A stretch of 64,000 nt of DNA, taken from Bullera alba (taxonomy: Eukaryota; Basidiomycota; Tremellomycetes; Tremellales; Bulleraceae). The translations under genes were made by a program, and so were the position numbers. Within the stretch, counting starts at the first letter, position 1; each line of letters begins with the position of its first letter. Shown here piece after piece: positions 37,707 through 49,808 of the stretch. Under the pieces are notes generated by a model. It had not been told where the DNA came from, did no database searches, and saw nothing but the letters and a program-made list of their open reading frames with translations. Location of the stretch: contig BCIX01000006.1 in assembly GCA_001600095.1 (NCBI GenBank), positions 620,001 through 684,000 on the forward strand, written 5' to 3'.

Positions 37707-39348
37707 TCACAAACTCCAGGAGTAGAGACCGTAGCAGATGTACGTGCTCAAAATTCTCATCCACATCGTCGTCTCCGATCTACCAATGTAGACGTCGGCT
37801 TCGTCGGTAATGGACATGTTGAGAGGGTCAGTCGGGTGAGCGACCGGCGAGGTCGAGATGATCGCCCTGATGATATCAGCGCGATGTCGGCTACTAAGAC
37901 GCCCTACTCACCAGTCGGTCAAGAGCCCAGCCACGTACATTGCCGCCATGACAAAGATAATGTGGAACCAAGAGTAGTTGTACTTGGTCCCGCCTCGCTC
38001 GTCATCCCTCTCCTCGCCGATCGCCGCCTCGATCTCGTCATCGTCGTCCTCTGGCTCGTCGAGAACGGATGCGGGTAATGAGCCGGCATTGACCGCCGCA
38101 AGGATGGCTTGGTATCGCATCTCGTCCTTTCTGCCCTTTGGCTGGCTGGTGACCAGTCGGACCTCGCCGTCTTCTTCAGCGGTCTCTGTTGGTAGAGCGA
38201 TGTTGCCAGCCCGTTGATTCCTGCCGACCAAAGCTTTGCTCTGCGTAGCGGCTCGACTGGTAGAATAGGCAATGGCCAGGAAGGTGAACAGCGCTCCAAT
38301 GACCACTGTCGTGGTCTTGGTACCGCCATTGGCATGCAATGGGTTGCATTTCCCGTTGTCCGAGTGATTGACCACTGCCGATGCCGTGAGGTATGTGCAG
38401 TAAGCACCAACCATTGAAGCTTGTGTCAGACCAGACTTGGGGTTTGCGTCTTGCACCGGGCGTGAGATTGACAGTAATGTCACTACCAGGAGGAGAACCA
38501 GGTTGATGGTAATATAAGCGGTGTTGGCGCCGCAGCCAGAGCCGGCAAAGAACACGTAGAGCACCGTTGTGAGCGCGATTGATGCGATAAACATTCCGAG
38601 CGTCGAGCCAACCAGGATGAATTGCCAAAGATTCGAGTCTCCCCTCTCCCAATTGTCGAGACAGGTTTCCGACCACGAATGAGCAAAGTCGACGAGTAGG
38701 ACCAATCCAATGAGGATGAAGAGGAACGCTCCGATAGGAGCCACATAGGACCCATAGCCCATGAAAAACTCGTTGGGAATGAGGAACGACAGGAAGCATA
38801 GCAAAAAGTATAGCAGGACCTTTGGCCCCCACCACCTAGTTGTCAGCTGCTATGCCTCGGACAAAGACCTACCCATTCTGAATAGCCGCCCGCTTCGTCT
38901 TGGTCGTCTTGACACCGATGAGCGAAGCTGAAAGCAATAGGTGGAACATGGCCAAAGCAAAGCAGAACCGATGAACCGCCAACAGCCCGTAGCATTTGCC
39001 TCCTGAACAGTCCATCTTGATCCAATCCCAGCTCAGCTTCTCAATCTGCTTGATCGCGATATCCGTCTTGGAGAGGTAGGCGAGCATGGACGATAGAGCG
39101 AATATGAGCTGCGAGGGTCAGTCAAAATGTTGCCTTGGTCGTGACTCACGCCAAAGCCGACCCTGGTAGCGATGGACGAGTTGCAGTTGCACGATTTACA
39201 CATTGCCGATGCGGCGGTGCCGCCTGTGGGTTAGCGAAGACTCCAGATAGACGCACTCACCCATGAAGATCATGCATCCTGAGCATAGGGAGCTTCCCAG
39301 CGCCCCTACGCCTCCGGTGAGAAGGGGAATAGACAAGAGCGCGCCCAT
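37707..39348 (-). CDS. TMS1: SERINC/TMS1 membrane protein
   Basis: A multi-pass protein of the serine incorporator family, found in vacuole, plasma or Golgi membranes. Animal members act as lipid scramblases. The start ATG at 39348 gives MGALLSIPLLTGGVGALGSS. The cysteine-rich loop CKSCNCNSS follows after an intron. The large exon begins FLLCFLSFLIPNEFFMGYGS and shows the family block WSETCLDNW and about ten hydrophobic segments. It includes a cytosolic acidic loop (DEPEDDDDEIEAAIGEERDD), then YNYSWFHIIFVMAAMYVAGL and LTDW. The last exon, joined across an intron at about 37870-37910, gives YIGRSETTMWMRILSTYICY and ends YSWSL. The total of about 480 residues is typical. Confidence 0.95.
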
Positions 39349-39665
39349 GGTGGATGACGTTGTGGGTTGTACGAATGACACCAAGACGATGTGGTTGAGC
39401 GAAGAGGACAATGGTGCGGGTGGCGAGAGACCGGGTCCGGGCCTAGCCGCGGAAGCGTTTTGCGCCTAGTTCTCTGACATTTTAGGCGTGTCTCGGATAT
39501 GGCCGGCCGGTGATGGAATGTTGAGCGATCCAGCTTGCTCAGCAGACTCGAGAGTCGAGACCATCCAGCACATCTTCAAGCTTAGCAGCGCTCGATACCG
39601 CTGTTCAGCGATCTTCCGTTTCATCATAGAACGTTTCAGCTCGCGCCTACAGATCTCCTCACATC
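39349..39665. promoter_or_regulatory. Divergent promoter of TMS1 and CCS1
   Basis: A short open frame continues upstream of TMS1, but the TMS1 ATG at 39348 fits the family start better. Nothing else is seen in the region. Confidence 0.45.
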
Positions 39666-40654
39666 ATGACACTAGCTTCGGTAGACTTCAAAGTAGGTCC
39701 ATGTTTAGAGCTCAGAGCTGACTTTTCGAAGACCGAGTTCGCGGTCGACATGACCTGTCAGAGCGTGAGTCTCCAATCCGAGGAACGATACTGACTCTCA
39801 GTGCGTCGATGCGGTATCAAAGTCGCTGAGAGATCTGCCTGGTATGTTCGGCAGAGAAGAGCTGAGCTGACTCCAGGTCTTGAACGCTACGATATTGACC
39901 TGGAAGGCAAGAGGGTGACGATCACCGGCAGAAGTGAGCTGCCCCGCATGCGATGTCGACGAGATGCTCAAATTTGGTAACAGCTCCTCCATCACAATTA
40001 TTCGCAGCACTCAAATCAACAGAACGACAGGTCATTGTCAGAGGAGCTTCCGCAGTATCATCATCTACGCCCGCCGCCGCCGCGGTATCCATTCTAGAAT
40101 CGCCTCTGCCAATACCTACGTCTATGGCGAGTACGAGCAATTCTACATTGGCGAAGCTACCGGATCTGCCTGGAATGAACGAAGAGGAACACACGCAGAA
40201 AGTCTTCGGAATCTGTCGCTTTGTCCAAATAGCCCCAAAAATCGTTCTCATGGACCTCACGGTACGACTTCCTCCCCCCGTCAACGTCGGCCTCAATCCA
40301 GTAAAGAACCCTTGGACCGTCTATGTGTCGAGCACGGGCGATATGACCGATCCTCCGAGAACCACTGGCAAGACACTACTATCTCTGGGCCAGATACAGC
40401 CAGACAAGGACGGTTACGGCGACATGTTTAGAGAGGTCCCCGGGGAGCTGTGGGAGTGGGTCGGAAGGGGATGTGTTGTGGAGGCGTCGAGCGAGCCGAG
40501 TGGGAACGTGGCCAAAGGTGGAATTGGCAGATTGTTCGCCGGTGTGATTGCGAGGAGTGCTGGCGCTTGGGGCAATGACAAGACAGTGTGCGCCTGTAGT
40601 GGGAGGACAATGTGGGAGGAAGGCAGAGACATGGAGAAGATTAGCTCGTTATAA
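39666..40654 (+). CDS. CCS1: Copper chaperone for superoxide dismutase
   Basis: Delivers copper to Cu,Zn-SOD1 in cytosol and mitochondrial intermembrane space. The start ATG at 39666 gives MTLASVDFK. A second exon brings FAVDMTCQSC, so the metal site MTCQSC of the heavy-metal-associated domain is split by introns. Then LRDLPGLERYDIDLEGKRVT and ERQVIVRGASAV complete the domain. After a Ser/Pro-rich link the SOD-like domain (about 110-240) reads GICRFVQIAPKIVLMDLTVR, SLGQIQPDKDGYGDMFR and GRGCVVEASS, without the full set of SOD copper ligands. The C-terminal peptide VCACSGRTMWEEGRD carries the CxC copper-transfer motif. The length of about 275 residues is normal. Confidence 0.93.
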
Positions 40655-40680
40655 CTCGTATAGACGTCTTCCACTTACGG

Positions 40681-40890
40681 TCATGAAAAGGCATAGATGA
40701 GCCCCATAATCCAGACGCCCCACACTGCCATCCATGCCCTTGAATGGTGTCTGACTGCGTGCCGCTCTGGCAAGGGTCCTAGTGGCTCGACGACGTATAT
40801 CCGCGTCACTTCATCCTTGTGAATCTGTCGACCGTTGACGATTTTGGTGTGTCTTGTCCTTGTTTCATGTGAGGTGACTGCGATTGGCAT
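40681..40890 (-). CDS. Small tail-anchored membrane protein, unknown
   Basis: A 69-residue frame starts at the ATG at 40890 (MPIAVTSHETRTRHTKIVNG). It is hydrophilic and basic up to RHHSRAW and ends in a single hydrophobic helix (MAVWGVWIMGLIYAFS) flush with the C-terminus. That suggests a tail-anchored protein or a small subunit of a membrane complex. The open frame continues upstream without an ATG and contains a 51-nt intron-like element (GTGCTG...GCTGATCTACATAG), so another first exon is possible. No family is recognised. It ends 26 bp from CCS1 and lies head to head with YEA4. Confidence 0.5.
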   Translation of the reverse strand: MPIAVTSHETRTRHTKIVNGRQIHKDEVTRIYVVEPLGPLPERHAVRHHSRAWMAVWGVWIMGLIYAFS

Positions 40891-41166
40891 GTCCTTTGCA
40901 TACGTAGGGAGGGGTGGGGAGAGGGGAGCTATGTAGATCAGCTGAGTGAGGTAGGTGTGAGCTCCCTTATCAGCAGCACCTCTCTCGCAGAAATTCCCAC
41001 CACGTCGCCACCCGCCAAGACGCAATCGCAAAGTGGAGGTTGTCAATAAGCTTTACTCGTTTCAGGTTCTAGGTTGAAACCTCCTACTCCGCCGGCATCC
41101 GCCTCGACCCGGCCTCGAGGCTCCATCTGGCTTCGTTGTTGGATCCATACCTCTCTCTGCCTTGTC

Positions 41167-42708
41167 ATGAGTTCCGGTCTCGCCAGCGCACTCGTCGAAA
41201 GCGCTCTAGGTGAATGGCTTCTCATTCTCTCCTTCGTCTTCGGCGGATGCTGCTCGTGAGTCCTGTCTTGCAACGTCATAGCTGACTCGGAAGTAATGTT
41301 TGGGCTCTCGAGGCCGTACTCAAGGACCATCCCAAATCTGGTGAGTCCATACTGGAACCTAGCGGAGCTGAGCTCCAGCCACATTTCTCACCTTTTCGCA
41401 ATTCATCTATGTTGCCATCACCAACCTATCCACGCTCATCGAGTTCCCGCCCAAGGGCTCCCGATCCCGCTGGCCAAGGTTGAGGCAGCGGAAGGTGCCG
41501 CTCACCCGATGGATCGTACAGGTGCTCCTCTTTCTGGGCATCAGCCTCAGTAAGAATGGTCATCATTTCACTGTCTACCGTATCTGAAATATTGCAGTGA
41601 ACAACTATGCCTTCGCACTCAAGATACCCGTCACCCTGCACATCATCTTCCGGAGTGGAGGTCCGTAACCCCTGGAGAGCCTGGGCTGACAATAGGACTT
41701 TGCGTTTCCATGCTCACAGGCTGGATCTGGGCCGGTAGGAGATACTCCGTAGGACAAGTGGTGAGTGAGCGATGTCCAAAGAAACGACTGACTTCGAGTA
41801 GATCGCCGGTATCGTCATCACTGCAGGGATCGTCCTCGCAACTCTCTCCACCCCGCGAAACAGTAAAGGCGCCGCCAATGCACAAAACCATTCCTCGAAC
41901 CCGGCTGCTATGACCCTCACGGAGACGATGGAGTTTGTGGCCGGGATCGGACTGTTATCAATGGCGCTGTTACTATCGGCTTGTCTGGGCCTATTCCAGG
42001 AGGAAACATATAGGCGATATGGCAAGCAATGGCGAGAGTCTCTATTCTACAGCGTGAGTCGATCCCCCTGGTAGTGCTGACCTCACATAGCATTTCCTCT
42101 CTTTGCCCTTCTTCATCCCCTTCACTCACAGCTTGAGCTCGACATTCCAGTCCTTTCTTGCCTCTCCGCCGCTTACGGTCATGATGCTGCCCGAGTCAGT
42201 AGGCACGCTCTCTGGGTCAAAATCTAGAAGACTGGTCGTCCCTTCCGCCCTATTCGCACTTCTCCTCAATGTGGTCACTCAGGGCATGTGTATTCGAGGC
42301 GTCAACAAGCTCACATCTGTGAGTGATTCAGGCAGGGCTCGGCTGATGCTATCAGCGAGTCAACTCGACCACGGTCAACCTCGTCTTGACTGTCAGAAAG
42401 GCTGTATCCCTTGCTATATCCGTTTGGTTCTACGGGAGAGGTTTCTCGACCGGCTTGGTCACCGGTGGTGCTATGGTGTTGTGTAAGTTTTCAGTCCCCA
42501 GACCACGTCAGGCTGGTACAAGCTGACCGCCATTGATCTAGTCGGTACTTTGCTCTACTCCTTCGCACCGGCGCCAAGTAGCAAGAGCATAGAGCCTTTA
42601 GAAAGGAAGCAAGATGGAGAGGGCACGAGTACCGCCTTGTCGGTAACTGAAACATCCCTGACGCGGCGTACAGCTCCCAGTAACCCGGGAGCTAACGGGG
42701 ACACGTGA
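41167..42708 (+). CDS. YEA4: UAA-family nucleotide-sugar transporter (YEA4/SLC35B4)
   Basis: A ten-helix transporter, in yeast Yea4 the ER/Golgi UDP-N-acetylglucosamine carrier used in chitin synthesis. The start ATG at 41167 gives MSSGLASALVESALGEWLLI, the first helix. Family blocks follow: FGGCCSNVWALEAVLKDHPK, LLTFSQFIYVAITNL, VLLFLGISLMNNYAFALKIP, HIIFRSGGLCVSMLTGWIWA, ACLGLFQEETYRRYGK, HFLSLPFFI, and the last helices SLAISVWFYGRGFSTGLVTG and AMVLFGTLLYSF. A hydrophilic tail ends at the stop 42706-42708. Eight or so short introns are present. The homologue could instead carry UDP-xylose or UDP-glucuronate, which matter for tremellomycete capsules. Confidence 0.93.
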
Positions 42709-43241
42709 AAGATGTCCTACCACCGTTGCGTAGCAGATCTTCAAGGTATGTACAGTAGAAATAGAGGACACATTGCGTTGGGCATCTACATGTGGGACGT
42801 CTGATTTCCTTCCAGCTATCTTTTGAGTAACGATCTGCCGCTCGGTTCACTGACCACTTTGCGCCATTTGACCGTGTCATGATCATCACCCGAGTGTCGA
42901 GTGGCAAACACTATTTTGACTACCGGAGAATGAAATATTGCTCGGTGGCCGTTGACTGCATCCCTGGATCTGCGAGAGAGTAGCACGTTTCCGCTAAGCT
43001 GTCGTGCTGCCCACTAGGCCGGGCCAAGAAGTCCAGCCAGAGTCCTGCTGGAAGAACAGACGCCCGTCCACATCCAAGGCAAGGCTGATAGAACGGTGGG
43101 GCTCCGGCCCGGACTCGATTACGACATCAACATTTCGATCTCTGTCGGTTCTGATCGTTGTCGATGTCAACTCATCAGTCTCATCAAGCTAGAGTCGCGC
43201 TACACACCCTCATACTTGGCTCGACAGTCACGAACAACGCC
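42709..43241. other. Intergenic region upstream of COQ10
   Basis: No gene is recognised in this 533-bp stretch. A short open frame at about 43096-43240 runs into the COQ10 start region but has no features. It probably holds the YEA4 3' UTR and the COQ10 promoter and leader. Confidence 0.5.
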
Positions 43242-44013
43242 ATGTCCTGTGCCCGCTCTAGTATCAGGGGAGCTATATCCACAGCGGGATCACGCCGTTT
43301 CATCTCACCCACTGTGAACTCGTCACGGACGTTCTTCTCCCTTTCCGACATCTCCAAGCTCGCTCAACTTACCTCGAATAACCAGACACCCGGTAGCGAC
43401 CCAGACGAGCAAAAGTTCCACGCCAGGAAGATCCTACCATACTCCCAATCTCAACTATATGCCCTTGTATCCGATGTGCCATCCTACTCCTCCTTCATCC
43501 CCTTTTGCTCGTCGTCTACCGTATTGGTCGACACGAAACAGCGGCAGGTATTGGCCAATTGGAAACCAGATGATAAGCCGTTCGATATCGACGCAGAACT
43601 CAAGGTCGGCTTTGGAGGTCTTGAAGAAAGGTACATAAGCAGAGTAGCTGGACGGCCGTTCGAGAGTGTAACTGTGAGTCTTTAAAGATCAACTCTTGCT
43701 GACAGTGAAGGCTACCGCTTCAGAAGCCACACCACTATTCAACTCGCTGAAGACCACTTGGTCATTCGCACCTGCCTCCACCAGCTCGCCTCATCCCTCA
43801 TTCACATCCACACCTCCATCCCAATCGAGAGAGCCCAACGCGACGGAACCAAGCGATCCAACTCAAGGCCCAACGTTATTGACGATCGACCTCGCATTCT
43901 CGTTCGCAAACCCTCTACATCGGATCGCAAGCCAGGCCGTGCTGCCCAAAGTCGCAGACAAGATGGTCGAGGCGTTTGAGAAGAGATGTCTCAAAGTGTA
44001 CGGCAGGCAGTGA
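43242..44013 (+). CDS. COQ10: Coenzyme Q-binding START protein COQ10
   Basis: A mitochondrial lipid-binding protein needed for proper use of coenzyme Q in respiration. The start ATG at 43242 gives MSCARSSIRGAISTAGSRRF, a basic presequence. The START-like domain reads KFHARKILPYSQSQLYALVS, SYSSFIPFCSSS, NWKPDDKPFDIDAELKVGFG and EERYISRV. After one intron come VKATASEATPLFNSLKTTWS and a Ser/Pro-rich insertion of some 35 residues. Then LTIDLAFSFANPLHRIASQA and ADKMVEAFEKRCLKVYG close the domain. The insertion between the last two beta strands is longer than in yeast or human COQ10. It has about 245 residues and a single recognised intron. Confidence 0.93.
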
Positions 44014-44084
44014 CGATACAACGTGCATACTTTTGGATTTTCCAGAGGCCCCATAGGCAGTAGATCATACAATCCCGATCCTGA

Positions 44085-46509
44085 TTACTCCTTGACTCCA
44101 CCCATGCCATTCTTCTCCTTGTCCTTTTTGCCAAAGCCCAACTTGCCAAAGCTCATGCTTCCAGATCGACCCAGCTTGCTAACGCTGATCCCACTGAGGC
44201 GTCTGCTGAGACCGCCTCCACCAGCATACTTGTCCGTGGATCCAGAGGTCGATGATTGAGAAGAGGCAGAAACTACTCGCTCCTTGTTCGACTGACTGGG
44301 ATTGCGGCCGAGGCTGATGTTGACAGGCGCCGAGGCATTCGGGAGAGGGGACGTTGACAGGTGCTTGGGTGGCGTGGGCCTGCTCGAGCTGGTCTCCTGG
44401 GAGAACGAGGCAACGGACGAATCGTTGGACATGACGCTGCTGGACAAAGCGCTCGGAGACGTCCCGTTGGCCTGCGCGTGACCATTACCATTGCCATGGT
44501 GCTGTTCCGGATCTTCGAATGGGTTATGGAATTCTGTCTTGGCCGGCACGACCGGCTTGATTGGGGGTGCGAGGGTCGGAACGTCAACTGGCGTCGGCTT
44601 GATCACCGGAGCGATTGGAGTGACTGGTGAAGCCGGGGATGGAATGGTGACGCGCAGTGGTGTTTTGGGCGACTCTGCAACTGGCTCATTCTCCTGCGTC
44701 TCGTCGATATCCATCAAGTCCGAAGACGGCTTTGTCGGCGGCACCTTCAAACCCAATGACGCCAAGTCTAGATCCACGGCCTGGTAGAACAAGACGTAGC
44801 CCGCTCCAGAGGGATAGTCGCCAAAGTATCGGTAAATGTCGTTGTCGGCGATAGGCTCGACGTTTTCGTCGTCGCACATGACCCATCTTCCAGCACTGCG
44901 GATCAGGCATACGTAGTGACCGTGATGTGGGCCGCTGTCGTCAGCGGGGCTCACTATGGCATTACTCACTTTCCGATATGAACGACGACCGCGAAAAGCT
45001 CGTACAGCCGATCCGGATCCTCCGTATCGTCGCTGGTGTTGGGAAGACGCAACTGTGTAGGGAAGGGGACTCGGTAGAACAGCTTGGTGTATCGACCAAG
45101 GTTTTCTTGGTATTTGAACCGTTTGAGATGGAGAGCAAGGATGTTCGGCAGTCGTTTGATTTTCATTCTGACATTAGCGATGGTTCAAAGTTATTCTTTC
45201 TCACCTCTTCTCCGCCTCTTGCAGGCCACAGCACGAGTCGCAGAAGAACTTGTTCTTTTGACACAGCATCTCGGATGCGGAAAACTGCCGCAGACACGCA
45301 GTGACCGAGGTGTGCTGTTCAATGTCGATGGACAAATCGAGGAAGAGCTCATCTCGGGACGAAGTCTGGCATCAGCAAAGTTCTACCAGTCTGACTCACT
45401 GTCTCGCAGGTCAAACATCGCGTCTCATTGGTCAAGATACCTTCAAAGAGGTTCTGCACAAAGGTCTTTCCGTGACCCTTAGCCTCGGACACCTCTTTTC
45501 CGACTTCTCTCAACGACCTATCGACAACTTCGATATCCTCCGCAATTTTGTTGAGAACCCAGCCCAAGAACTCGTGAGCATCCTGCTGATTCATTCCCCG
45601 AAACATCTCATTCTCCCTCTTGACCGTCTTCAGCAAGTCCTCGGGCCGTACAACACCTCTGCCAAGGGTTCCCGCTTGGAAGGGTCCGCCTCCACGAGGT
45701 GCTGATGGCGGAGGCAGCGAGGCCAGTAGGGGAGGTCCCGGCGGTGGGTTTCCAGGGGAGGGATTTGGGTTTGCTGGCGATGTCGGAGCGGCATCTGGAC
45801 CCGCGGCGGGCAGAAGCGAGGCTGTCTGGGCATTGTTCGCATCGGCTTTGGCGTCTTTCCGAGCCGGGAGAGGTTGATGAGGAATCGAAGTGGAGAGATG
45901 CTGGAAGAGCGTCTGAACAGTCTCAAACACCGTCGGAGGCTGACCATCGGGGTTGGCGGCAGCGGGCGGCACATCCGTTTCTGCAGTGTAAAACGTCACT
46001 GAAGATGTCGACTTTTCTGCTGGTGTCGGTGTGATCGTGTTGATATTGGAAGAGGTCGGCCGACGGCCAAAGAGACCCCTCTTTCCCGATGCCGGCGACA
46101 TGGCCGTGTTGAGCGCCGGGTTCTCGAACGGATTATCCTGTTTGGCGGCCACCGGACTGCTCGGTATGACGAACGCTTTAGCATCCCCCGGTGCTGGTCC
46201 GAGAGCCATTGTGGGTGCTGCGACATCGGGGTACGACTCGACGAATTGCTTGAATGGCTCGCATGCGTAGAGCGCTTGCAGTACCGAGTTGCAGTAGCAA
46301 GTGTTGCCGAAATTCTCAATACCCCATAACCTCTCTACCTCCTTGGCCTTGCCCTTTTCCACAACCGTCGGCGCGACATCGCTTGCTGACCAGTAGTCGG
46401 AGGTCACCGGCTCCGGGATGGGTTTGCTCGCGGTCGGGGTGCTGGGCACAGTCCCGTTGACCTGGGCCGAAGATTGCTTCGACCTGAAGGGTACTCTCAG
46501 CCTAGACAT
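44085..46509 (-). CDS. Ubiquitin-specific protease, CreB/UBP9/UBP13 type
   Basis: A deubiquitinase of the USP12/46 group. CreB takes part in carbon catabolite repression in filamentous fungi. The start ATG at 46509 gives [14 protein letters not shown]. The Cys box is [20 protein letters not shown] (catalytic Cys). Then comes an insertion of about 190 residues, Pro/Ala-rich, in place of a compact loop. After it, [20 protein letters not shown] and [20 protein letters not shown] lead to two CxxC-type motifs (CDSCC and nearby). [20 protein letters not shown] follows, then the His box [21 protein letters not shown] Ser/Pro-rich disordered tail of about 200 residues ends [15 protein letters not shown] with the stop at 44085. 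It has about 740 residues and few introns. Confidence 0.93.
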
Positions 46510-47068
46510 GATGCGGAGAAGTCGAGATTATAAGCGTAAACTGGGAAGCGTGTTGAAGATACGTGTAAGATGAGATGTCGATGCTGTCGAGGTTGTGACG
46601 GAGGCAGGGGCCGGAGTTGCGGTGATTCCTGAACGGGGAATTCAGGGTCCAGTCAACCCCCTCGGTGTATTTCGCCGTAATGCACGGAGCCCCAACAAAC
46701 ACAATAAACGCGGCCCGGGGCAAGCAGCTCTGCTCAGACTGGCTCAGACTGCAGAGAGAGGTGGAGATGGTGAGGACGGCGTTGTTGACAGTGAGGAAGC
46801 TATGTAGTCTCCGACGAGCGAGTGCTGGCAGCAGTCTTTACGGGCTCTCAGACTCCTCTCAGCGACGCTGTACCGATGCACAGTCCACCAGAGTCCACCC
46901 CGCAGTCACTCTTCTGGACGAGCGGATATCACCGCCACCAGTGATCCAGAATAGCAACGGTGAATCGATCTATCGACATGACGTCGGCGACCTCTAGGCT
47001 ATAGTGTAGAGATGTAGAAGGTGAACATTGAGCGTGGCTTGAAGTATGCCACATTGCACCTCGATAAG
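46510..47068. other. Intergenic region with one doubtful ORF
   Basis: The left part is the promoter side of the deubiquitinase gene. An unspliced frame from the ATG at 46680 to 46997 could code about 105 residues (start MHGAPTNTINAARGKQLC). It contains a helix-like piece (DWLRLQREVEMVRTALLTVR) but no family match that I know. I list it here rather than as a gene. Confidence 0.35.
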
Positions 47069-47982
47069 ATGAGCAGACTCAATCTTGAGCCTCTGAGCGC
47101 CAAAGTACGTGCAACTCAAGACTTCCAGCTGACCCCCAAAGGACATTCCCGATCCACAATCGGATGCATTCCAGACTTTCCTCGATGGGTACTTCACTCG
47201 AGGGGAGGAGATCGTCGAGAGCATGAGGTGAGGCTAACCTTGCTAATTGAGCTAACGAAAGCGATTGGCCGAAGAAGACGACCAAAGTGAACGGTACAGT
47301 GCAGATTGTCGACTTGCCTTCTGGCTCAAAGGTGAGTGGGGGTATAGGATCCAGCTGACAACGAAGCGCGACGCATTGGGTCTGCAGGAGTACTGGTGCG
47401 GACGTATATCAACACACAAGCAGTCAGACGATGGTAGCTCGCTATATGAGCAGTTTCGACAAGGACTGCTTTATGACCATTCAAAGGTGAGTTCTCAATG
47501 CCGATCCGGCTGACCGAGAACAGCACGAGCAGGAGTACATTGAAGCCATGTCTGAAGCGGAGCAGCTGGAGGTTTACAGACCGCAAGAGGCAGAAGTATG
47601 GCGCTTGACGTTCATCACCCCCGCTCCGACCAATCCGCGAACATTCGTGGTGCTGCTGCTCTGTCGAGAGATCGCGACTACTGGGAAGCGTCGTTTCATG
47701 AATGGTGAGCCAAGGTCACGATCCTTGCTGACTCCAGTCTCAATACCCTTCTCCCATCCAAAGTGCCCGGAGAAAGTGGGCAGCGAGAAGAAGAGGGTGC
47801 GAGGAAAATACGTCTCGGTGGAATGCGTAAAGGAGTCGGACAAAGGTGTGGAGTGGCTCATGGCGACGAGCAGCGACGCTGGCGGAAACATTCCTCGCTT
47901 CATGACCAACTCCTCTTTGCCGAGCAGCATAGCAGAAGATGTCCCGAGCTTTTTGCAGTGGCTTCGCAAGCGGTCTTCCTGA
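47069..47982 (+). CDS. DUF3074 (START-like) protein
   Basis: Seven or so small exons, starting at the ATG at 47069 with MSRLNLEPLSAK. They join to DIPDPQSDAFQTFLDGYFTR, DWPKKTTKVNGTVQIVDLPS and RDALGLQEYWCGRISTHKQS. The most conserved part is WRLTFITPAPTNPRTFVVLL, then RRFMNVSIPF and ENV-like VSVECVKESDKGVEWLMATS, with the end NIPRFMTNSSLPSSIAEDVP plus FLQWLRKRSS. This is the fungal DUF3074 domain, related to START lipid-binding folds. No member I know of has a defined role. In some fungi it is part of longer proteins, while here it stands alone (about 225 residues). The stop is 19 bp from that of the ER FKBP gene. Confidence 0.8.
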
Positions 47983-48001
47983 CGACACGTGCATGTACTT
48001 T

Positions 48002-48598
48002 CTACAGCTCGTCCGCGATCCTGCCGTTGATGGCAAGGCACTCCACATCAAAGACTAAAACTGATTCTGCGCCCGCCTTTCTGTCAGCTCTGAAGTTGCC
48101 AATATGACTTGAAGTCTCGAACCCCCTGCACACTTACCGGCTGGAATTACGGGAGGATGTCCGCGAGCACCTAAGTATCAGCATTGCTCGTTCTATGCTA
48201 CTCACCGTAGCCCATGTCAGGAGGGATGGTGAGCTTCCTCTTCTCTCCGACACACATGTCGAGGAGACCTTGGTCCCATCCTTTGATCACCTGCCCGACT
48301 CCCACTGGCTGTCAGCGGTGTCGAGTGCCAATGACTCACGTGTGAACTCGAAAGGCTGGTTCCTGTCCAGGGACGAGTCGAACTTGGATCCGTCACTGGC
48401 CAGTGTTCCAGTGTAGTGCATCTTCAGCTGGTCACTGAAAGTTAGCTATAACTGATCCATCGGTGCTCACCCTTTACGCGTCTTAACCGAACATGACTCG
48501 GGCTTGTACTTGACGCCGATCTGCAGCTGCGCCTTCGGGTCGGCTGCGACGAGAGCGATGGCAGCGACAAGAGTGACGAGGATTGACTTGATGTACAT
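48002..48598 (-). CDS. FPR2: ER-resident FKBP-type peptidyl-prolyl isomerase
   Basis: A protein-folding helper of the ER lumen (FKBP2/FKBP13, yeast Fpr2). The start ATG at 48598 gives [20 protein letters not shown], a signal peptide. The mature part reads [20 protein letters not shown], then [40 protein letters not shown] and [20 protein letters not shown], which are the FKBP active-site blocks. The two cysteines found in FKBP13 are kept (ESC... and DMC...). The last exon gives [19 protein letters not shown]. The ending ADEL resembles HDEL/KDEL retrieval signals in which the first residue varies, so it may serve as the ER retention signal. The protein has about 140 residues and four introns. 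Confidence 0.92.
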
Positions 48599-48793
48599 GG
48601 TGGTGTTGTCAAGTTGAGATTGTAATGTGGCTTTACCTGTGGAGATTTGGTGGACATAGCCCCGGTGAGGTGGACGTGTCAGTGCGTCATGCCTTTGATT
48701 CCGTCGCTTTGAACCACACAACCACTCTTGTCATTCTACACCAGCTCAGTGCTCCCTTCGCAAGCAACACCAAGAGTATCGACCCATGACGCC

Positions 48794-49715
<922 letters not shown>

Positions 49716-49808
49716 TACCTTGATATCGTGATATACACCGTTGTACATACAAACTATAATGCTACATGATGACACTATTGCTACAGTCTTCGCCTTGATT
49801 TCCGTTCT

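Noticed and set aside
37548..38078. Plus-strand frame of 176 codons
   Set aside because: It overlaps the 3' part of TMS1 in antisense, and the TMS1 exons have strong family matches.
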